From the NCBI GenBank assembly GCA_038093975.1, contig JBBPTG010000002.1:248001-312000 (forward strand): a stretch of DNA of 64,000 nt, read 5' to 3'. Shown here one piece after another: positions 22,482 through 35,650 of the stretch (position 1 is the stretch's first letter; every line of letters begins with the position of its first letter). The notes beneath the pieces are model-generated. The model saw only the letters and a program-made list of their open reading frames with translations. It was not told the origin of the DNA and made no database searches. The position numbers were made by a program, and so were the translations under genes. Source of the DNA: Chalciporus piperatus (lineage: Eukaryota; Basidiomycota; Agaricomycetes; Boletales; Boletaceae).

Positions 22482-25400
22482 CTACAAGTATCTCACAGAA
22501 TCGATCCCCAAACTCCTGCGCGCCTGGATGATCGCAACCAACTCCTTGATAGATTCCTCCAGGACAACCACGTTGTCCAGCAAATGCGACAAGGTAACAT
22601 GTGCGGTCAGCTTCTCCTCCCGGTCCTCCGAAGTCTCAGTGTTCTTAGCCCTCTCGCCCCCTCCCCATTGGTTCCCAGTTGAGAACACGTCATCCTCATC
22701 ACCTCCCCAATTAGACGTTTGAGAAGGTGTCCATAGGTTAGATGATGGAAGGGGTGCGACGAACGGCTCGACGACGATGTCTCGGGTCTGTTGATAATGA
22801 GGTGCAAAAGGACTCGATGTGACGACGACCTTGCTGCCATCTCGGGGTGGTGACTGAGGTTCCTGCGGTGCTTGTGTTTTTGCCTTGTTCTTCCTCGGCG
22901 TAAGGAATGAAACCAACGACGACGAGGACTTTGGCTTCGACTTGGGACGTTGGGGAGTCGTCTCCGCAGAATTGGTGCTCGAGGTGGAGGTGTGAGGTGC
23001 TTTCAAGAGGGCCGGGTCAACCGCAGGCTCGAGCACGAGTGTGAGCGCATCCGTCAGATTCTCCGAGAACAACAAGCCTTGTCGGCGCTCGAGGAGGTAC
23101 TTGTCAAAGTTGTCCACGAGCTGCCGGTACCGCTCAAGTTGGCCCACGAGACCCTGGAAGATGGTGTGCACGATCGGACGAGAGTTCTCGTCTAGTCGAG
23201 TCGCGGGGAGGATGTTGGTTTCCGTAACGAGTTTCTCGTCCACATCAAAATCGATGGAACGGTCATCTCGCATGTCTTCCAATCCAACATGGTCCGAGAA
23301 GGCCTTTGGTTGCGACGGATCGCTCACAGCACACGTGAGCCACCCCGCCATAGACCGATCGGGACAAAGAGCTAATTCTGCCAATACGCCCGTCAGAGAA
23401 ATATTCATCTTGGGTGAGTTGGAAAAGAATTTGCGGAGTGATTCTAGGACGAGAGTGAGGATCGGATCGTTGATGTTGAGTCGATGTCTTTGTTTGGACC
23501 GCGACTCGAGATCTTCGTCAGGGGTGATGTGGAAACAAGAGTGGTTATGGATAGAGTTAAGGGCGTCCCGTAGGTAATGGTCATATCCAGTGCTAAAAAT
23601 GTCATCATTGTGTGATGGATCGATGCGTGACACGAGAGCAAGGTAGAATCCCATCTCGCGCTCATGCGTGGAAAATGTCGTCTCTGGCTGCAGGTATGTC
23701 GGGAGGGAGGACAAAGGAGGTGCTGAAGATCGTTCCGATTCGGCCTCTGCTCCAGGATAAACGAATTCTTCCTCGTCACTACCGTCTGCTGAAGCCCGAG
23801 AGGGCGATGGCGTGATGATAGCAGGTTCCGGATAGCTCGTTGCGCCTACATCGGGAATGACCAGGATGAGTCCATCCGTACAAATACGACACCGCTGTGT
23901 GAGCATTGTCTGGAAGAGTTGGAGAGCTGCTGTTACAGTTGGCTGGTTCTGTGAGCGAATATTGGAGAGAAGAAGATCCTTCAGCGTGAACCGGGCCACC
24001 GTGGTGAAGTATTCCGATTGTCGCCTAGAGTCCGGGGCTTCCAGTTCCAGCAACAACATCGCACTGCTCTTGCGGCGATGGATCTTCGGTGCCTGGTCCG
24101 CGGCAACGCCAGAGCGAGACTGGGGAGGGGCATTGCCACTGAGGTTTCGCATTCCGTACAGTCGCTGATGCGGTTTACCAACGTCTTCACTGTCTTCGCT
24201 CATAAGAAATTCGACAAGAAGGGTTGATAGTTGGCCGTTTTCAAGGGTTCGTATCATGATGTCAATGTAAGACATGACAGCAACTGCGCTGCCGTCTAGA
24301 TCCGAGCACTCGAGGATAGAAGGGTATAACACGTTCTCAAGGAATATCCTGCGCATAGCGTCAAGGATAGACTGGACGATGGAAGCGCCCACGAGGCCTG
24401 ATGCGTCAAGAGAGCTGTCTGAGGAACCGCGAATGATGTTACGACGGGTGATATCTTGCAAGAACTCGAGAAGCTTGAGGAAATGATCTAAGCGTGTTTT
24501 GAAATCAGGATTGGTAGACTCCTCGAGACCGATGGCGCGATTCTTCTCCAAAAGAGCTTCCGCGTCTTCCTTCTCCTGTTCACTCGTGGGACCGGTGCTA
24601 CCAAGGATCATACCAGCATGTGTGGTACTATCCGGGGTCACCGGGGACCGCACTTCAAGCTTGGAGGGCAGCAACGAATATACAGCCCCCAATCCAGCAC
24701 CTAGAACATCGGAGAAGTCACCGTCCACGATGTACTCTGCGAGAGCAAGAGCAGCATCTGTGATTGGATCTGCAGCCGTCTGTTCCAAGGAAGATCCTGA
24801 TCCCCCTCGTCGGTGAGCAGAATCTCCGGGGGACATGGCCACATCCATCAAGAAAAGGAGTCCAGCTCGGGCAAAGTCTCCAATCTGACCTTCTCGATGG
24901 ACGAAACGAAGAAGGTAGTTGAAGAGGAGGAACTCGTACTCTGGTTTTCGGGCGGCGGAGGTTATGGTCGCCTGTGATGGAGTTGGGGAAGGGAGCCGTC
25001 GTGAACTATCGCCAGAATTCTCATTATCATCCTCTTCGTCCTCCTCTACTTCATCCTCTTCCTCGACCGAGAACAGGGGTTCCGAACGGTACCAATGTTT
25101 ATCGTGGAAGAATATCATGAGTAGTTCCCGGTATGTGCGGATACGACTGCAGAGAATGCAGAGCAGGTTGACCACTTTGCAGAGTATCAGCTCCCAATTC
25201 CCTCGTGGAGATACTACTCACGATCTAACTCATATTCAGACGGTTGGCTCCGCACAGCATTCTTGGCAGCTCCCATGACTCTGTTGCGACCGTCCAGCTG
25301 TTCTTGAATGTCATCCCCGACGCAATTCCGGAGAAGCCTGAGAACAGCTCTGTGTACAGCTGAATGGACGAGGAATTGTTCGTCCATGAGGACGACCATG

Positions 25401-25937
25401 TTTTGGACGGCACGGAGAACTTCAGCTTGTATTCCCGAGGGTCGATCGGGTTCACTGAGTCGAACGAGGGTTCCCAATACATCTACGCACGAAAGTCAAC
25501 AACTCTCCCTCCACGATTCATGCTACAAGGCCTGACCGTTCTTTAAAAGATACTCTAGACATGCGCCAGTATCGCTTTGAGAGTGAGTTAGTGGGAAAGC
25601 AAACGTGAGACAAGGAAAGGAATGGGCGCACCCTACCTCTGTTCGTGAGGACTCCCAGACAAGCGCATCTACCATCGACTGGAGATGAGCTGGTACTTCT
25701 GTCGACTTGATCCCCTTCATAAGTTGGCGCTCATCTGGATGTTCGAGGGTAGTCTACCCAGTTGGTTGCGTGAACGGGGGTCACAAAGATCATAGTAAGC
25801 CAACCTTGATCAGATTCCACGATCTGTTGAATTCTCCTGCATGGTCGTGCGCTGGCTTGGGAGACGGCTGACTGCTTGCTCTCAAGAACTTGGAGAAGTA
25901 GTCCATCGTCGACCTTTGCGTACACCTCCCAACTCAT
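22482..25937 (-). CDS. FHIP/RAI16-like protein (FTS-Hook-FHIP complex subunit)
   Basis: A protein of about 1,080 aa starting MSWEVYAKVDDGLLLQVLES. It matches the FHIP (RAI16-like) family, whose members join Hook and FTS to couple early endosomes to dynein. In order: an N-terminal helical region spread over four small exons; RLLRNCVGDDIQEQL and VVNLLCILCSRIRTYRELLM followed by IFFHDKHWY; an acidic low-complexity insert (EEEDEVEEDEEDD); EYEFLLFNYLLRFVHREGQI and LFLMDVAMSPGD; then TRLDHFLKLLEFLQDITRRN, VMSYIDIMIRTLENGQLSTL and LVEFLMSE. The C-terminal half is Ser/Pro-rich and ends ARRSLGIDSVRYL. Most of it lies in a single exon of about 2.7 kb. The first ATG (25937) gives the expected short first exon. 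Confidence 0.85.
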
Positions 25938-26233
25938 AGTCAATCATAGTCAGATTTCAGTCACGTGAACCATGATCAGCGAGGTTTACGCTGTAGTGAC
26001 ATTAACGGGCACAAGGGCTAAGGGAACAACAATTGCAGGTACACAGGATTCATAGCATCATACGTTTGTCCCAAGGTAGCCATATCCGACGCTCCCGAGG
26101 ATGTCTATGCGATGCATCTGGTCTCGTCGCGGATATACTCTATGGACCCCGGAGCCCAAGTCTCCTTGATAGCTTAGGCGTTGCTCATTTACCCGCGTTG
26201 TTCTGCACTCGGTGTTCTGCATTCTGCCTGTGG

Positions 26234-28169
26234 TTATCTCCCGCCCATGTTGCGCTGTGTCGACTGCGAGCTCCCCAATCCATCTCGAGTAAAGGCTAGT
26301 CGTATCTGTCTGAGTTCGGCCTTGGGTGGAGGCGGCTTGGGCGGAGGGACCAACAGTTCCTTGGGAAGTATCGGTGGTTTGAGTGTGGTTATCGGTTTCA
26401 GTGGCTTGGTGAGGCTGTTGTCCTCCTGACCTTTGGTTGGGAGTATGTCTGGCCCTGCCACTACCAATGACCCTTGTGCTGAGCACAGAGGTTGTTCAGA
26501 TAGACTCGTCGTGCTCTCCGCAAAGACCGATTTAACGCTCTTCGTGAACGGATTACGAGGTTTAACGGGAAGGCGTTCCTGCGCCTTGACTCGCGCAAAC
26601 TCACTTTCGACCTTGGGTCGTTTGGTGGTAAGCTTGTTGACCATGTCGGCAACTGCGGTGGAATTCCGCTTGTGTAGTCGAGCACGATCTACTTTGAGGG
26701 GCTCGCCAAGGGACCGAGCTGTCCATCCAAAGACTGACTGCGGCTTTCGTGAACGATCAGATTGAGCCCTCGAGGAGGAACTTTGGTGGTCGTAGGACTC
26801 CAGAATGCTCCATGGAGGAGGGGACCGGGCGATGGCAAGTGGCTCCGGTCGACCATCTTCGAGGGAGTGTATCGCTTGTGCTGACATAGGGAGAATCCTG
26901 TTCCAAGAACGGTTGGTCTGCGGGGCATTGTAGAATGACGAAATGTTACAGAAGAACTCGGGTTGTGTTACCTGATCCGCCGGTAGGGTAGGATCTGCGG
27001 GTCCCAATGAAGTAGGGTAGCTCGAAGGAGGTAGATCGTGTGCTTCATCTCGGTACCCTTCTGCGCAGGCATTTGTTGCATCACTTGCATCATCCCGCGA
27101 ATTCATTCTGCTCCGCTGAAGGGAGTAATCCCTCATTTCACAGCCGTCCAGGGCATCATTAATCGGATCTGCGACGGTGATGGGCTGACCTGGTGCACGC
27201 GTCGACATGAGATCGACATCGTGGTTGGTTATCGAAGATGAAGAAGGAAGAGAGTTTCGTTTGTTGACTGATTTTCGGACGGGAGGTATAAAAGTTACCG
27301 TGCCAGTGTCGCCAGCAAAAGACGTGGTTCGGATTGTGCTGGTGCTTGGCCGGTATAGAGTCCGCCTTTTACGGTGAGAAGGTTCGTGAAGAGCGTCAAT
27401 GTGAATTCGAAAGACGGAGGGTAGAGGTGATGAATACAGTGATATGGGAGGGGAAGTGGTGTTTGCAATGTTTTCGAGAGCGCAGAGTGCGAGGAATAAG
27501 GGGGCCGGATGGAAGAGAGACTTGTTTTCGGAGGGACTGAAACCAAGGGGAGTGAGCTGTGCTTTGACGAGAGCAGGAGAGCAATCGGTGAACCGAAGGT
27601 CTGTGAAAGAACTGTTGGCATCATGATGAACAGATGGATAGCAACGAACCGATAGCAGAGAGAAGGGGAAAGTTTTGTAGTACAGCGAGTACATCGTTAT
27701 TAATGCTAGGACAGCTGTGTAGACTGAGCAACCGAAGTCCCCATACGCCAGTTCTGGTGGATGGGTTCAGAGCACGGGCAAGCACGGTGAGAGCATATGG
27801 GGAGATGCTTGTGCCGCGAAGATCGAGGGCCACCAAGTGATTGAGGGAGGCAATTTGGCCGATGCTGTCGTCACGGAGCTGGTTGCAATTAGGCAGTGAA
27901 AGCAGGGTGACGAGCGAGAAATTGGGTGTGTCTGCTATGCGTTGTAGGAGTTGCAGATGTGGATGTGAGAGTGGTATGTCAATGTGATGGAAGTGGGCTG
28001 GGAGTGGGTGTACGAGTTGAGCGATGGTGGCCCATAGACAAGGGTCGTGCTCGCTGTGCTCGTCGATGAGTTGGTTGAGTGGGCATTGAATTGTACGGTC
28101 TACGGATATTCTGTCAGTGACATTTACTAGTGCGCGTATACAAAAGAAAGCGAGTGGTGGGAATGGCAT
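26234..28169 (-). CDS. Leucine-rich-repeat protein with basic disordered tail
   Basis: The N-terminal third resembles AMN1-type cysteine-containing LRRs: FSLVTLLSLPNCNQLRDDSI, LVALDLRGTSISPYALTVLA, LRLLSLHSCPSINNDVLAVL and IDLRFTDCS. The LRR region is split by an intron at about 27,600-27,650. The remaining two thirds is disordered, rich in Ser, Pro, Lys and Arg, with runs such as NKLTTKRPKVESEFARVKAQ and a proline block near the end (LVPPPKPPPPKAE). An in-frame 54-nt intron is likely after ADPTLPADQ. The ATG at 28169 begins MPFPPLAFFCIRALVNVTDR. Function is not assignable; F-box-like or ubiquitin-related roles are known for AMN1 relatives but no F-box is seen. It shares a 153-bp divergent promoter with FKS1. 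Confidence 0.7.
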
Positions 28170-28322
28170 GGCATGGAATGGAGTCGACCCGCTTGTCGAC
28201 CAACTTGTTTTTCCGTCGCGACGACTCTTCTCACAGTTTGAGAATTCACCTCCTCCTCGACACTCATCGCTGGCGTTGACTCTCCTTCTTTCTTTTCGAC
28301 CACATCCACTCTTTTCAGCGCC

Positions 28323-31300
28323 ATGGCTCACAACCATGGCCATCCAAATCCTTACAATCAGCAGCAGCAGCCATATCCACAGCCTATAAGGCATGAGTAC
28401 GACAACGAATCGGAGACCGCCTCTCCCTACGCGAGCACAACCAGGCTGGCTGGCAACCAGCCCTACTACGACCAGCTCAACTACGGTATGAACATCTCTT
28501 CCTCTCCTACGCCATCTCTCCTCACTCTCCCCCAGGCAGTGACTCTCATTCAGATGCTGGCCACGGTACTCGCTCTTATGCACCCTCCATCGTCTCTCAG
28601 GCTAGCCAGCCCTATGGCTCTCCCTTCATTGATCCCGGCCAAGGTGCTCATCCCTACCCCGCTTGGGCACCCGACAAGCAAATACCCATCTCCACCGAAG
28701 AAATCGAAGACATTTTTCTCGACCTCACTCAAAAGTTTGGTTTCCAGCGCGACTCCATGCGCAACATGGTCAGTCTGCTCTTCCCTTCAACTCATCTGCT
28801 TTCCTCACTCCTTTTCAGTTCGATTTCCTCATGCAACAACTCGACTCGCGAGCTTCTCGCATGAGCCCCAACCAGGCTCTTCTCACCCTCCACGCCGATT
28901 ACATTGGAGGTCAACATGCCAACTACCGCAAGTGGTACTTCGCCGCCCAGCTCAATCTCGACGATGCAGTTGGTCAGTCGCAAAACCCCGGTCTCCAACG
29001 TCTCAGAAGTGTCAAGGGTGGCGCTGCCAAGACTGCTGGTTCAAAGCACCTCGATAGTGCTCTCAACCGCTGGCGCAATGCGATGAACAGCATGTCTCAG
29101 TATGACCGCCTTCGGCAGATTGCTCTCTATCTCCTTTGTTGGGGAGAGGCTGGAAATGTCCGCTTCGTTCCAGAGTGTCTCTGCTTCATCTTCAAGTGCG
29201 CAGACGACTACTACCGCAGTCCAGAGTGTCAGAACAGCGTAGAGCCCGTACAAGAGGGTCTATACCTCGAAACTATCATCAAGCCTCTCTACAAGTACAT
29301 GCGAGATCAGGGTTACGAGGTAGTCGATGGCAAATTCGTCCGCAGGGAGAAGGATCACGACCAAATCATTGGTTATGATGATATCAATCAGCTCTTCTGG
29401 TATCCAGAGGGCCTCGCTCGCATCGTGCTCGACAACAATGTAAGCCAATCAAACTTCCTGAACGAACCTCGTTTCATGTCTCCGTAGACACGTTTGGTGG
29501 ACATATCCCCCACAAAACGGTACTTGAGCCTCAAGCGCGTCGATTGGAATAGAGTTTTCTTCAAGACTTACTTCGAGAAGCGCTCCACTGCGCATCTCCT
29601 TGTCAACTTCAATCGTATCTGGATCCTCCACATTGCATTCTACTGGTTCTACACTGCTTTCAACTCGCCGAAGGTTTACGCTCCTGCTAACAAACAGTTC
29701 CCGTCCTCTGCTATGACGTGGTCTGCCACTGCCTTGGGGGGAGCGGTTGCTACTCTCATCATGATCGCTGCTACACTTGCCGAATTCATGTACATCCCGA
29801 CTACATGGAACAATGCCTCCCACCTCACGACGCGATTAATCTTCCTCCTAGTCATCCTTGGGTTGACCGGAGGTCCAACGGTCTACATCGCCTTGGTCGA
29901 GAACCAAACACCACCTACCAACTCCCAGATACCCCTCATAATTGGTATCGTCCAGTTCTTCATTTCGGTTGTTGCCACCCTCACATTTGGGCTGCTCCCG
30001 TCTGGGCGGATGTTTGGTGATCGTGTTGCTGGGAAGTCGCGCAAGTACATGGCATCCCAGACCTTCACTGCCTCCTACCCCGACCTTCCTCGTGCTGCTC
30101 GTATGGCCAGCATCCTACTATGGCTCCTCGTCTTCGGTTGCAAGTTCACAGAATCGTACTTCTTCCTCACAAGCTCCTTCAGCTCGCCAATTGCAGTCAT
30201 GGCGCAGACAACCGTGCAAGGGTGCAACGATAAGTTCTTTGGAAGCGCGCTCTGCTCGCATCAAGTCGCCTTCACCTTGGCGATCATGTACCTTATGGAC
30301 TTGATCTTATTCTTCCTCGACACCTATCTGTGGTATATCATCTGGCTCGTCGTATTCTCCGTCGGTCGCTCCTTTGCACTTGGTCTTTCCATTTGGACTC
30401 CATGGAAGGATGTCTACACCCGTATGCCGAAACGCATCTATGCCAAGTTATTGGCAACTGCGGAGATGGAAGTCAAGTACAAGCCGAAGGTCCTCGTCTC
30501 TCAAATCTGGAATGCAATCGTCATTTCCATGTACCGCGAGCATCTGTTGTCGATAGATCACGTCCAGCGACTTCTATATCACCAAGTCGACAGTCCAGAC
30601 GGCCGTCGGACGTTGCGTGCCCCTCCCTTCTTCACCAAACAAGATAGCTCCAACTACAAGGGCACCTACTTCCCTGCTGATGGGGAAGCAGAACGACGGA
30701 TTTCTTTCCTCGCTTCATCTCTCACTACCGCCCTCCCAGAGCCCCTCCCTATCGATGCCATGCCCACGTTCACAGTTCTCGTCCCGCATTATTCCGAGAA
30801 GATCCTGCTCAGCCTTCGTGAGATCATCCGCGAAGAGGATCAGAACACCCGTGTCACACTTCTCGAGTACTTGAAACAGTTGCATCCTGTCGAATGGGAC
30901 AACTTCGTCAAGGACACCAAGATCTTGGCCGATGAGACCGAGCCGGACGGTACAACGACGCTGAACGAAAAAACCAAGGCAGATGACTTGCCTTTCTACT
31001 GCATTGGTTTCAAGACGTCCTCCCCCGAGTATACCCTCCGTACGCGCATCTGGGCTTCTCTCCGTGCTCAAACTCTCTACCGTACTGCCTCTGGCATGAT
31101 GAACTACTCCAAGGCCATTAAGCTCCTTTACCGCGTTGAAAACCCCGATATCGTCGCCATGTTTGGAGGAAACACGGAGAAGCTCGAGCGGGAGTTGGAG
31201 AGGATGTCAAGACGCAAGTTCAAGTTCGCCATCTCGATGCAGCGGTACTCCAAGTTCAACAAAGAAGAGCAGGAGAATGCCGAGTTCTTGCTTCGTGCCT

Positions 31301-34029
31301 ACCCCGACATGCAGATCGCATACCTTGACGAGGAGGCCGGGCCCAAGGGCAGTGATCCCCGGCTATTCTCGATCCTAATTGATGGTCACTCCGAATTTGA
31401 CGAGAAGACTGGTAAACGGAAACCCAAGTTCCGCGTTGAGCTTCCCGGTAATCCTATCCTCGGTGACGGCAAATCGGACAACCAAAACCACGCCATCATC
31501 TTCTATCGAGGAGAGTACCTCCAGCTCATCGACGCCAACCAAGACAACTACTTGGAGGAGTGTTTGAAGATTCGTAACATCATCGGAGAATTCGAAGAGT
31601 ACTCCGTTTCTGGTCAAAGTCCGTACGCGCAATGGGGACACAAGGAGTTCAAGAAAGCTCCTGTTGCAATTATCGGTACACGCGAGTATATCTTCTCAGA
31701 GAACATTGGTGTTTTGGGAGATATTGCGGCCGGGAAAGAACAGACATTCGGTACAATGACCGCTCGAGCCCTTGCATGGATCGGCGGCAAACTTCACTAC
31801 GGTCACCCAGATTTCCTGAATGCGATCTTCATGACAACGCGGGGCGGTGTCTCTAAGGCGCAGAAGGGTCTTCATCTGAACGAGGACATTTTCGCCGGTA
31901 TGAACGCCTTTGGTCGCGGTGGACGGATCAAACATTCGGAATACTACCAGTGCGGCAAGGGACGTGACCTCGGGTTTGGGACTATTCTGAACTTCCAGAC
32001 GAAGATTGGTACGGGTATGGGTGAGCAGATGCTCAGTCGGGAGTACTACTACCTTGGGACGCAACTCCCCATCGACCGCTTCCTTACCTTCTACTACGGT
32101 CACCCTGGCTTCCACGTCAACAACATCCTGGTTATCTACTCCATTCAGGTGTTCATGTTGACGCGTGAGTGACTCATATCAACCTTGTCTAGCTGCTCTT
32201 TACTGACATGTTGCAGTGTTGTACATCGGCACCCTCAACAAGCAACTGCGCATCTGTGCGGTAGACGTGAACGGCAACGTGCTCGGCGGTCAGCAGGGAA
32301 CAGGATGTTACAACCTTCAACCTGTCTTTGACTGGGTCAAGCGCTGCGTTGTCTCCATCTTCTTGGTCTTCTTCATCGCTTTCTTACCGCTCTTCCTTCA
32401 AGGTATGTGCTCTTGACCTAATATACGATGAACATACTTACCTCTTCGACAGAGCTCGTGGAGCGTGGAACTGGCAAGGCCTTGCTTCGCCTGGGGAAAC
32501 ATTTCCTTTCGCTCTCTCCAATCTTCGAAGTGTTCTCCACCCAGATTTATTCTCAGGCTATTCTCAGTAACTTGACGTATGGTGGTGCCCGGTACATCGC
32601 CACCGGTCGTGGTTTCGCGACGACTCGCCTTTCTTTCAGCATTCTCTACTCTCGGTTCGCCGGCCCTAGCATCTACATGGGCATGAGGAACCTTCTCCCG
32701 CTTCTCTACGCCTCCCTCGCCATCTGGATACCTCATCTAATCTACTTCTGGTTCTCAGTACTCTCGCTCTGCATCGCTCCCTTCCTCTTCAACCCTCACC
32801 AATTCTCCTTCGCTGACTTTGTCATCGATTACCGTGAATTCCTGCGATGGATGTCCCGAGGGAACTCCAGGACGAAGGCTAGCAGTTGGTATGGGTATTG
32901 TCGTCTCTCCCGGACGATGATCACTGGTTACAAGAAGAAGAAGCTTGGCCACCCATCCGAGAAGCTGTCCGGCGATGTCCCCCGTGCCCCATGGAAAGCC
33001 GTCTTCCTTGCTGAGGTTGTCTGGCCCATCTGCATGGCGGCCCTCTTCGTCAGCGCGTACATGTTCGTCAAGTCCTTCCCCGACGTCAACGGACAGCAAA
33101 ACCCAAGTCCGCTTATTCGCATTGCTGTGGTTGCGATCGGCCCGGTGGTCTGGAATGCATCTGTGCTATTGGCTCTGTTCTTCATCTCGCTGCTCTTGGG
33201 ACCCATGTTCGAGAAATGGACCAAGTTCGCTTCCGTCATGGCTGCCATCGCTCACTTCTTGGCACTGGTCGGCATTATTGTGTTCTTCGAGTTCTTCGTG
33301 CGTGTCCCATCGTTGCACCCAAGGCCGTTAATCTCACTTGTTTTTAGTGGTTCCTTGAGCTCTGGGATGCATCACACGCAGTCCTCGGTGTCATTGCAAT
33401 CGTTGCAATCCAGCGTGCGATCCAGAAGATCCTTATCTCCGTCTTCCTCTCGCGTGAATACAAGCACGATGAAACCAATCGTGCGTGGTGGTCAGGTAAA
33501 TGGTATGGGCGCGGATTGGGCAACTCCGCCATGTCGCAACCTGCCCGTGAATTCATTGTCAAGATCGTGGAGATGTCTCTCTGGAGTTCGGACTTTTTGC
33601 TTGGTCACATTCTCCTCATGATCTTGACGGTTCCTGTCGTCATTCCTTTCGTTGACAAACTTCACTCGACGATGCTCTGTAAGTGGATTGGAGTATCACT
33701 CGAATTCGTTCTCACTCCTTCTTAGTCTGGTTGCGTCCCTCCAAGCAGATTCGTGCACCATTATACTCCACGAAGCAAAAGAGGCAGCGTCGCTGGATTG
33801 TAAGTGGAGCCTCAGTTTGTCAGATTTGTCTACTGACTGCACTTGAAGATCGTCAAGTACTCCTTCCTCTACATCCTTGTCGTGGCTGGTCTTGTGGGGT
33901 TGCTTCTTCTGCGTGAGTTTCATTTCCTCACTGGTCTAGCAGCAATTCGCTCAACTGTGACCACCTTTCACAGCTCCGATCTTCCGTGACCACATCACAC
34001 TCCACTGCACACTATGTCAGAACATCTAA
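28323..34029 (+). CDS. FKS1: 1,3-beta-D-glucan synthase catalytic subunit (GT48)
   Basis: This plasma-membrane enzyme makes the main cell-wall glucan from UDP-glucose and is the echinocandin target. The protein of about 1,770 aa has a Gln/Pro-rich cytosolic N-terminus ([20 protein letters not shown]), the FKS1 N-terminal domain ([40 protein letters not shown]), a first membrane block, the large cytosolic catalytic region ([20 protein letters not shown], then [20 protein letters not shown] and [31 protein letters not shown]) and a C-terminal membrane block ending [10 protein letters not shown]. Introns are GT-AG. Most of the catalytic region is one exon (about 29,490-32,164). The hot-spot-1 position reads FLTSSFSSP and the hot-spot-2 position DWVKRCVV. 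Confidence 0.96.
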
Positions 34030-34450
34030 TGATTGCTTCGGCGCATCGTACATACCTTCACCAGCCGAGCTGCTGAGGATCTAGAATGAAATTTTATTCG
34101 GATCCATAGTCACCGAGTTCGCATTGTATATCCCCCCCTCTAGACTTCGATTTGCTTGGTGTATCATAGAACTCTATGCTAATGAGCGAGACTCATGGAC
34201 TGCCCATAACTACATGACTCGGCTGAATGATGAAAGCCGTTGTTCGATCTTATCTTACTTCCCCAGTGAGCTGTTTGAAAGCTACGTTTGGAGAACAGCG
34301 AATTGCACCAAGATCATTCATTCACAAGCAAAGGAACTTGCAATTAGCGGTGGATTTACACTGAAATAGAGCAGGATTATGGTAATGTGCTGTTCGCTGA
34401 CCGCGTCTATCAAGTTGGGCCTCTATCTGTCCGAGAGATATGCAGTCTAT
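34030..34450. other. Convergent intergenic region, FKS1 / peroxiredoxin
   Basis: A 421-bp gap with the 3' ends of both genes. A few short frames were seen but none is protein-like. Confidence 0.4.
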
Positions 34451-35356
34451 CTAGTCCTTGCGTGCTCGCTTCTTCGAAGTGCCATTCTGCATCTCAGCGT
34501 CTTCATTTGCATTGGCAAAATAGTCGAGGGATCCCTTGGGATCAGGCTTGATCGTCTTACTACCCTTGATCCAGCCAATCGGGCAGACCTCACCATGTTC
34601 GTCCTGAAAAGTATGTGTTATACGGATACGAACGACAACCACAAACTCCTTGAACGCACGGTGAATTGGAACGCTTGCAACAAACGAATAGTTTCATCGA
34701 CTGAACGGCCGACTGGCAAGTCGTTGACAGTGATTTGCCTAAAGCGACCAAGAATTACTAGTGAGGATGACGCATCCGCGTCACGTCGTCCTGGACTTAC
34801 CTAACGGTGCCCTTGGGATCAATGATGAAAAGACCTCGGAGGGAAATACCCTGCTCTTCGATGAGGACATCATAGTCACGCGAGATCTGCATATTCCTGT
34901 CTGCAATCAACGGAAGCTTCAAGTCGGGCCCGAGACCGCCTTGCGTCCTCGCTTGTTGAGCCCATGCAAAGTGGGAGTACTGCGAGTCGGTGGAGACACC
35001 TATTGAGCGTAAGCTACCATCACGTCCACCTTTGAACATTGCTGACCAAGGACGGCTGCACCGAGCTCCTTGAACCGAGGGAGCGCCTCATTGAAGGCCA
35101 AAATTTCGGTGGGACAAACGAAGGTAAAGTCCCTACCGCGAGATCAATCAGGTGGTCATACTGAGGATAGAAGAATACTTGCATTGGATAAAAGAACAGG
35201 ATAACCCTACAGAAAATTTGGAGAGTCTGTAGTAGTTGAGATTACTGGCGCGTACCATTGTCCAAGGTAGTCAGCAAGTGACGTTTCTTTGAACATTCCT
35301 TCTACAACGGCAGTCGCCTTGAAAGCTGGAGCGGGACGTTGAACTCGAGCAACCAT
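34451..35356 (-). CDS. Typical 2-Cys peroxiredoxin with basic C-terminal extension
   Basis: A thioredoxin-dependent peroxidase (TSA1/Prx1 class). The N-terminus is [20 protein letters not shown]. The peroxidatic Cys is in [20 protein letters not shown], the conserved middle reads [20 protein letters not shown] followed by GLGPD, then [20 protein letters not shown] and [16 protein letters not shown], and the resolving Cys is in [11 protein letters not shown]. Both the GGLG loop and a YF motif (SLDYFANAN) are present. In eukaryotic 2-Cys enzymes that pair goes with sensitivity to over-oxidation. After YF the protein continues with [15 protein letters not shown], a basic end resembling a nuclear localisation signal. 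Four or five short introns are present. The start ATG is at 35356. Confidence 0.92.
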
Positions 35357-35650
35357 GGTGAGTAGGGTGCAAGTAGCGAAAAATGTGCAATGAGTCGGTC
35401 GCGTAATTTATTCGGTCGCGACGGGGACGTGTTATGTCTGTCTGTTTGGTTCACCCCAAAATTGAGATTACCCCTGACGTCGCCAAAAGTCTTGGTTATA
35501 TAGACTCTTCAGACCAGCGACGGTATCAACGTCAAAACTGGCTCAATCGAGCACCAATGTCAATGATAATACATATGTCAAGTAATGTAGTATGCCTGGG
35601 TATGATATCGGTTCATGGTGGTGTGCGCATATCGGGTGGGATCTTGGGTG

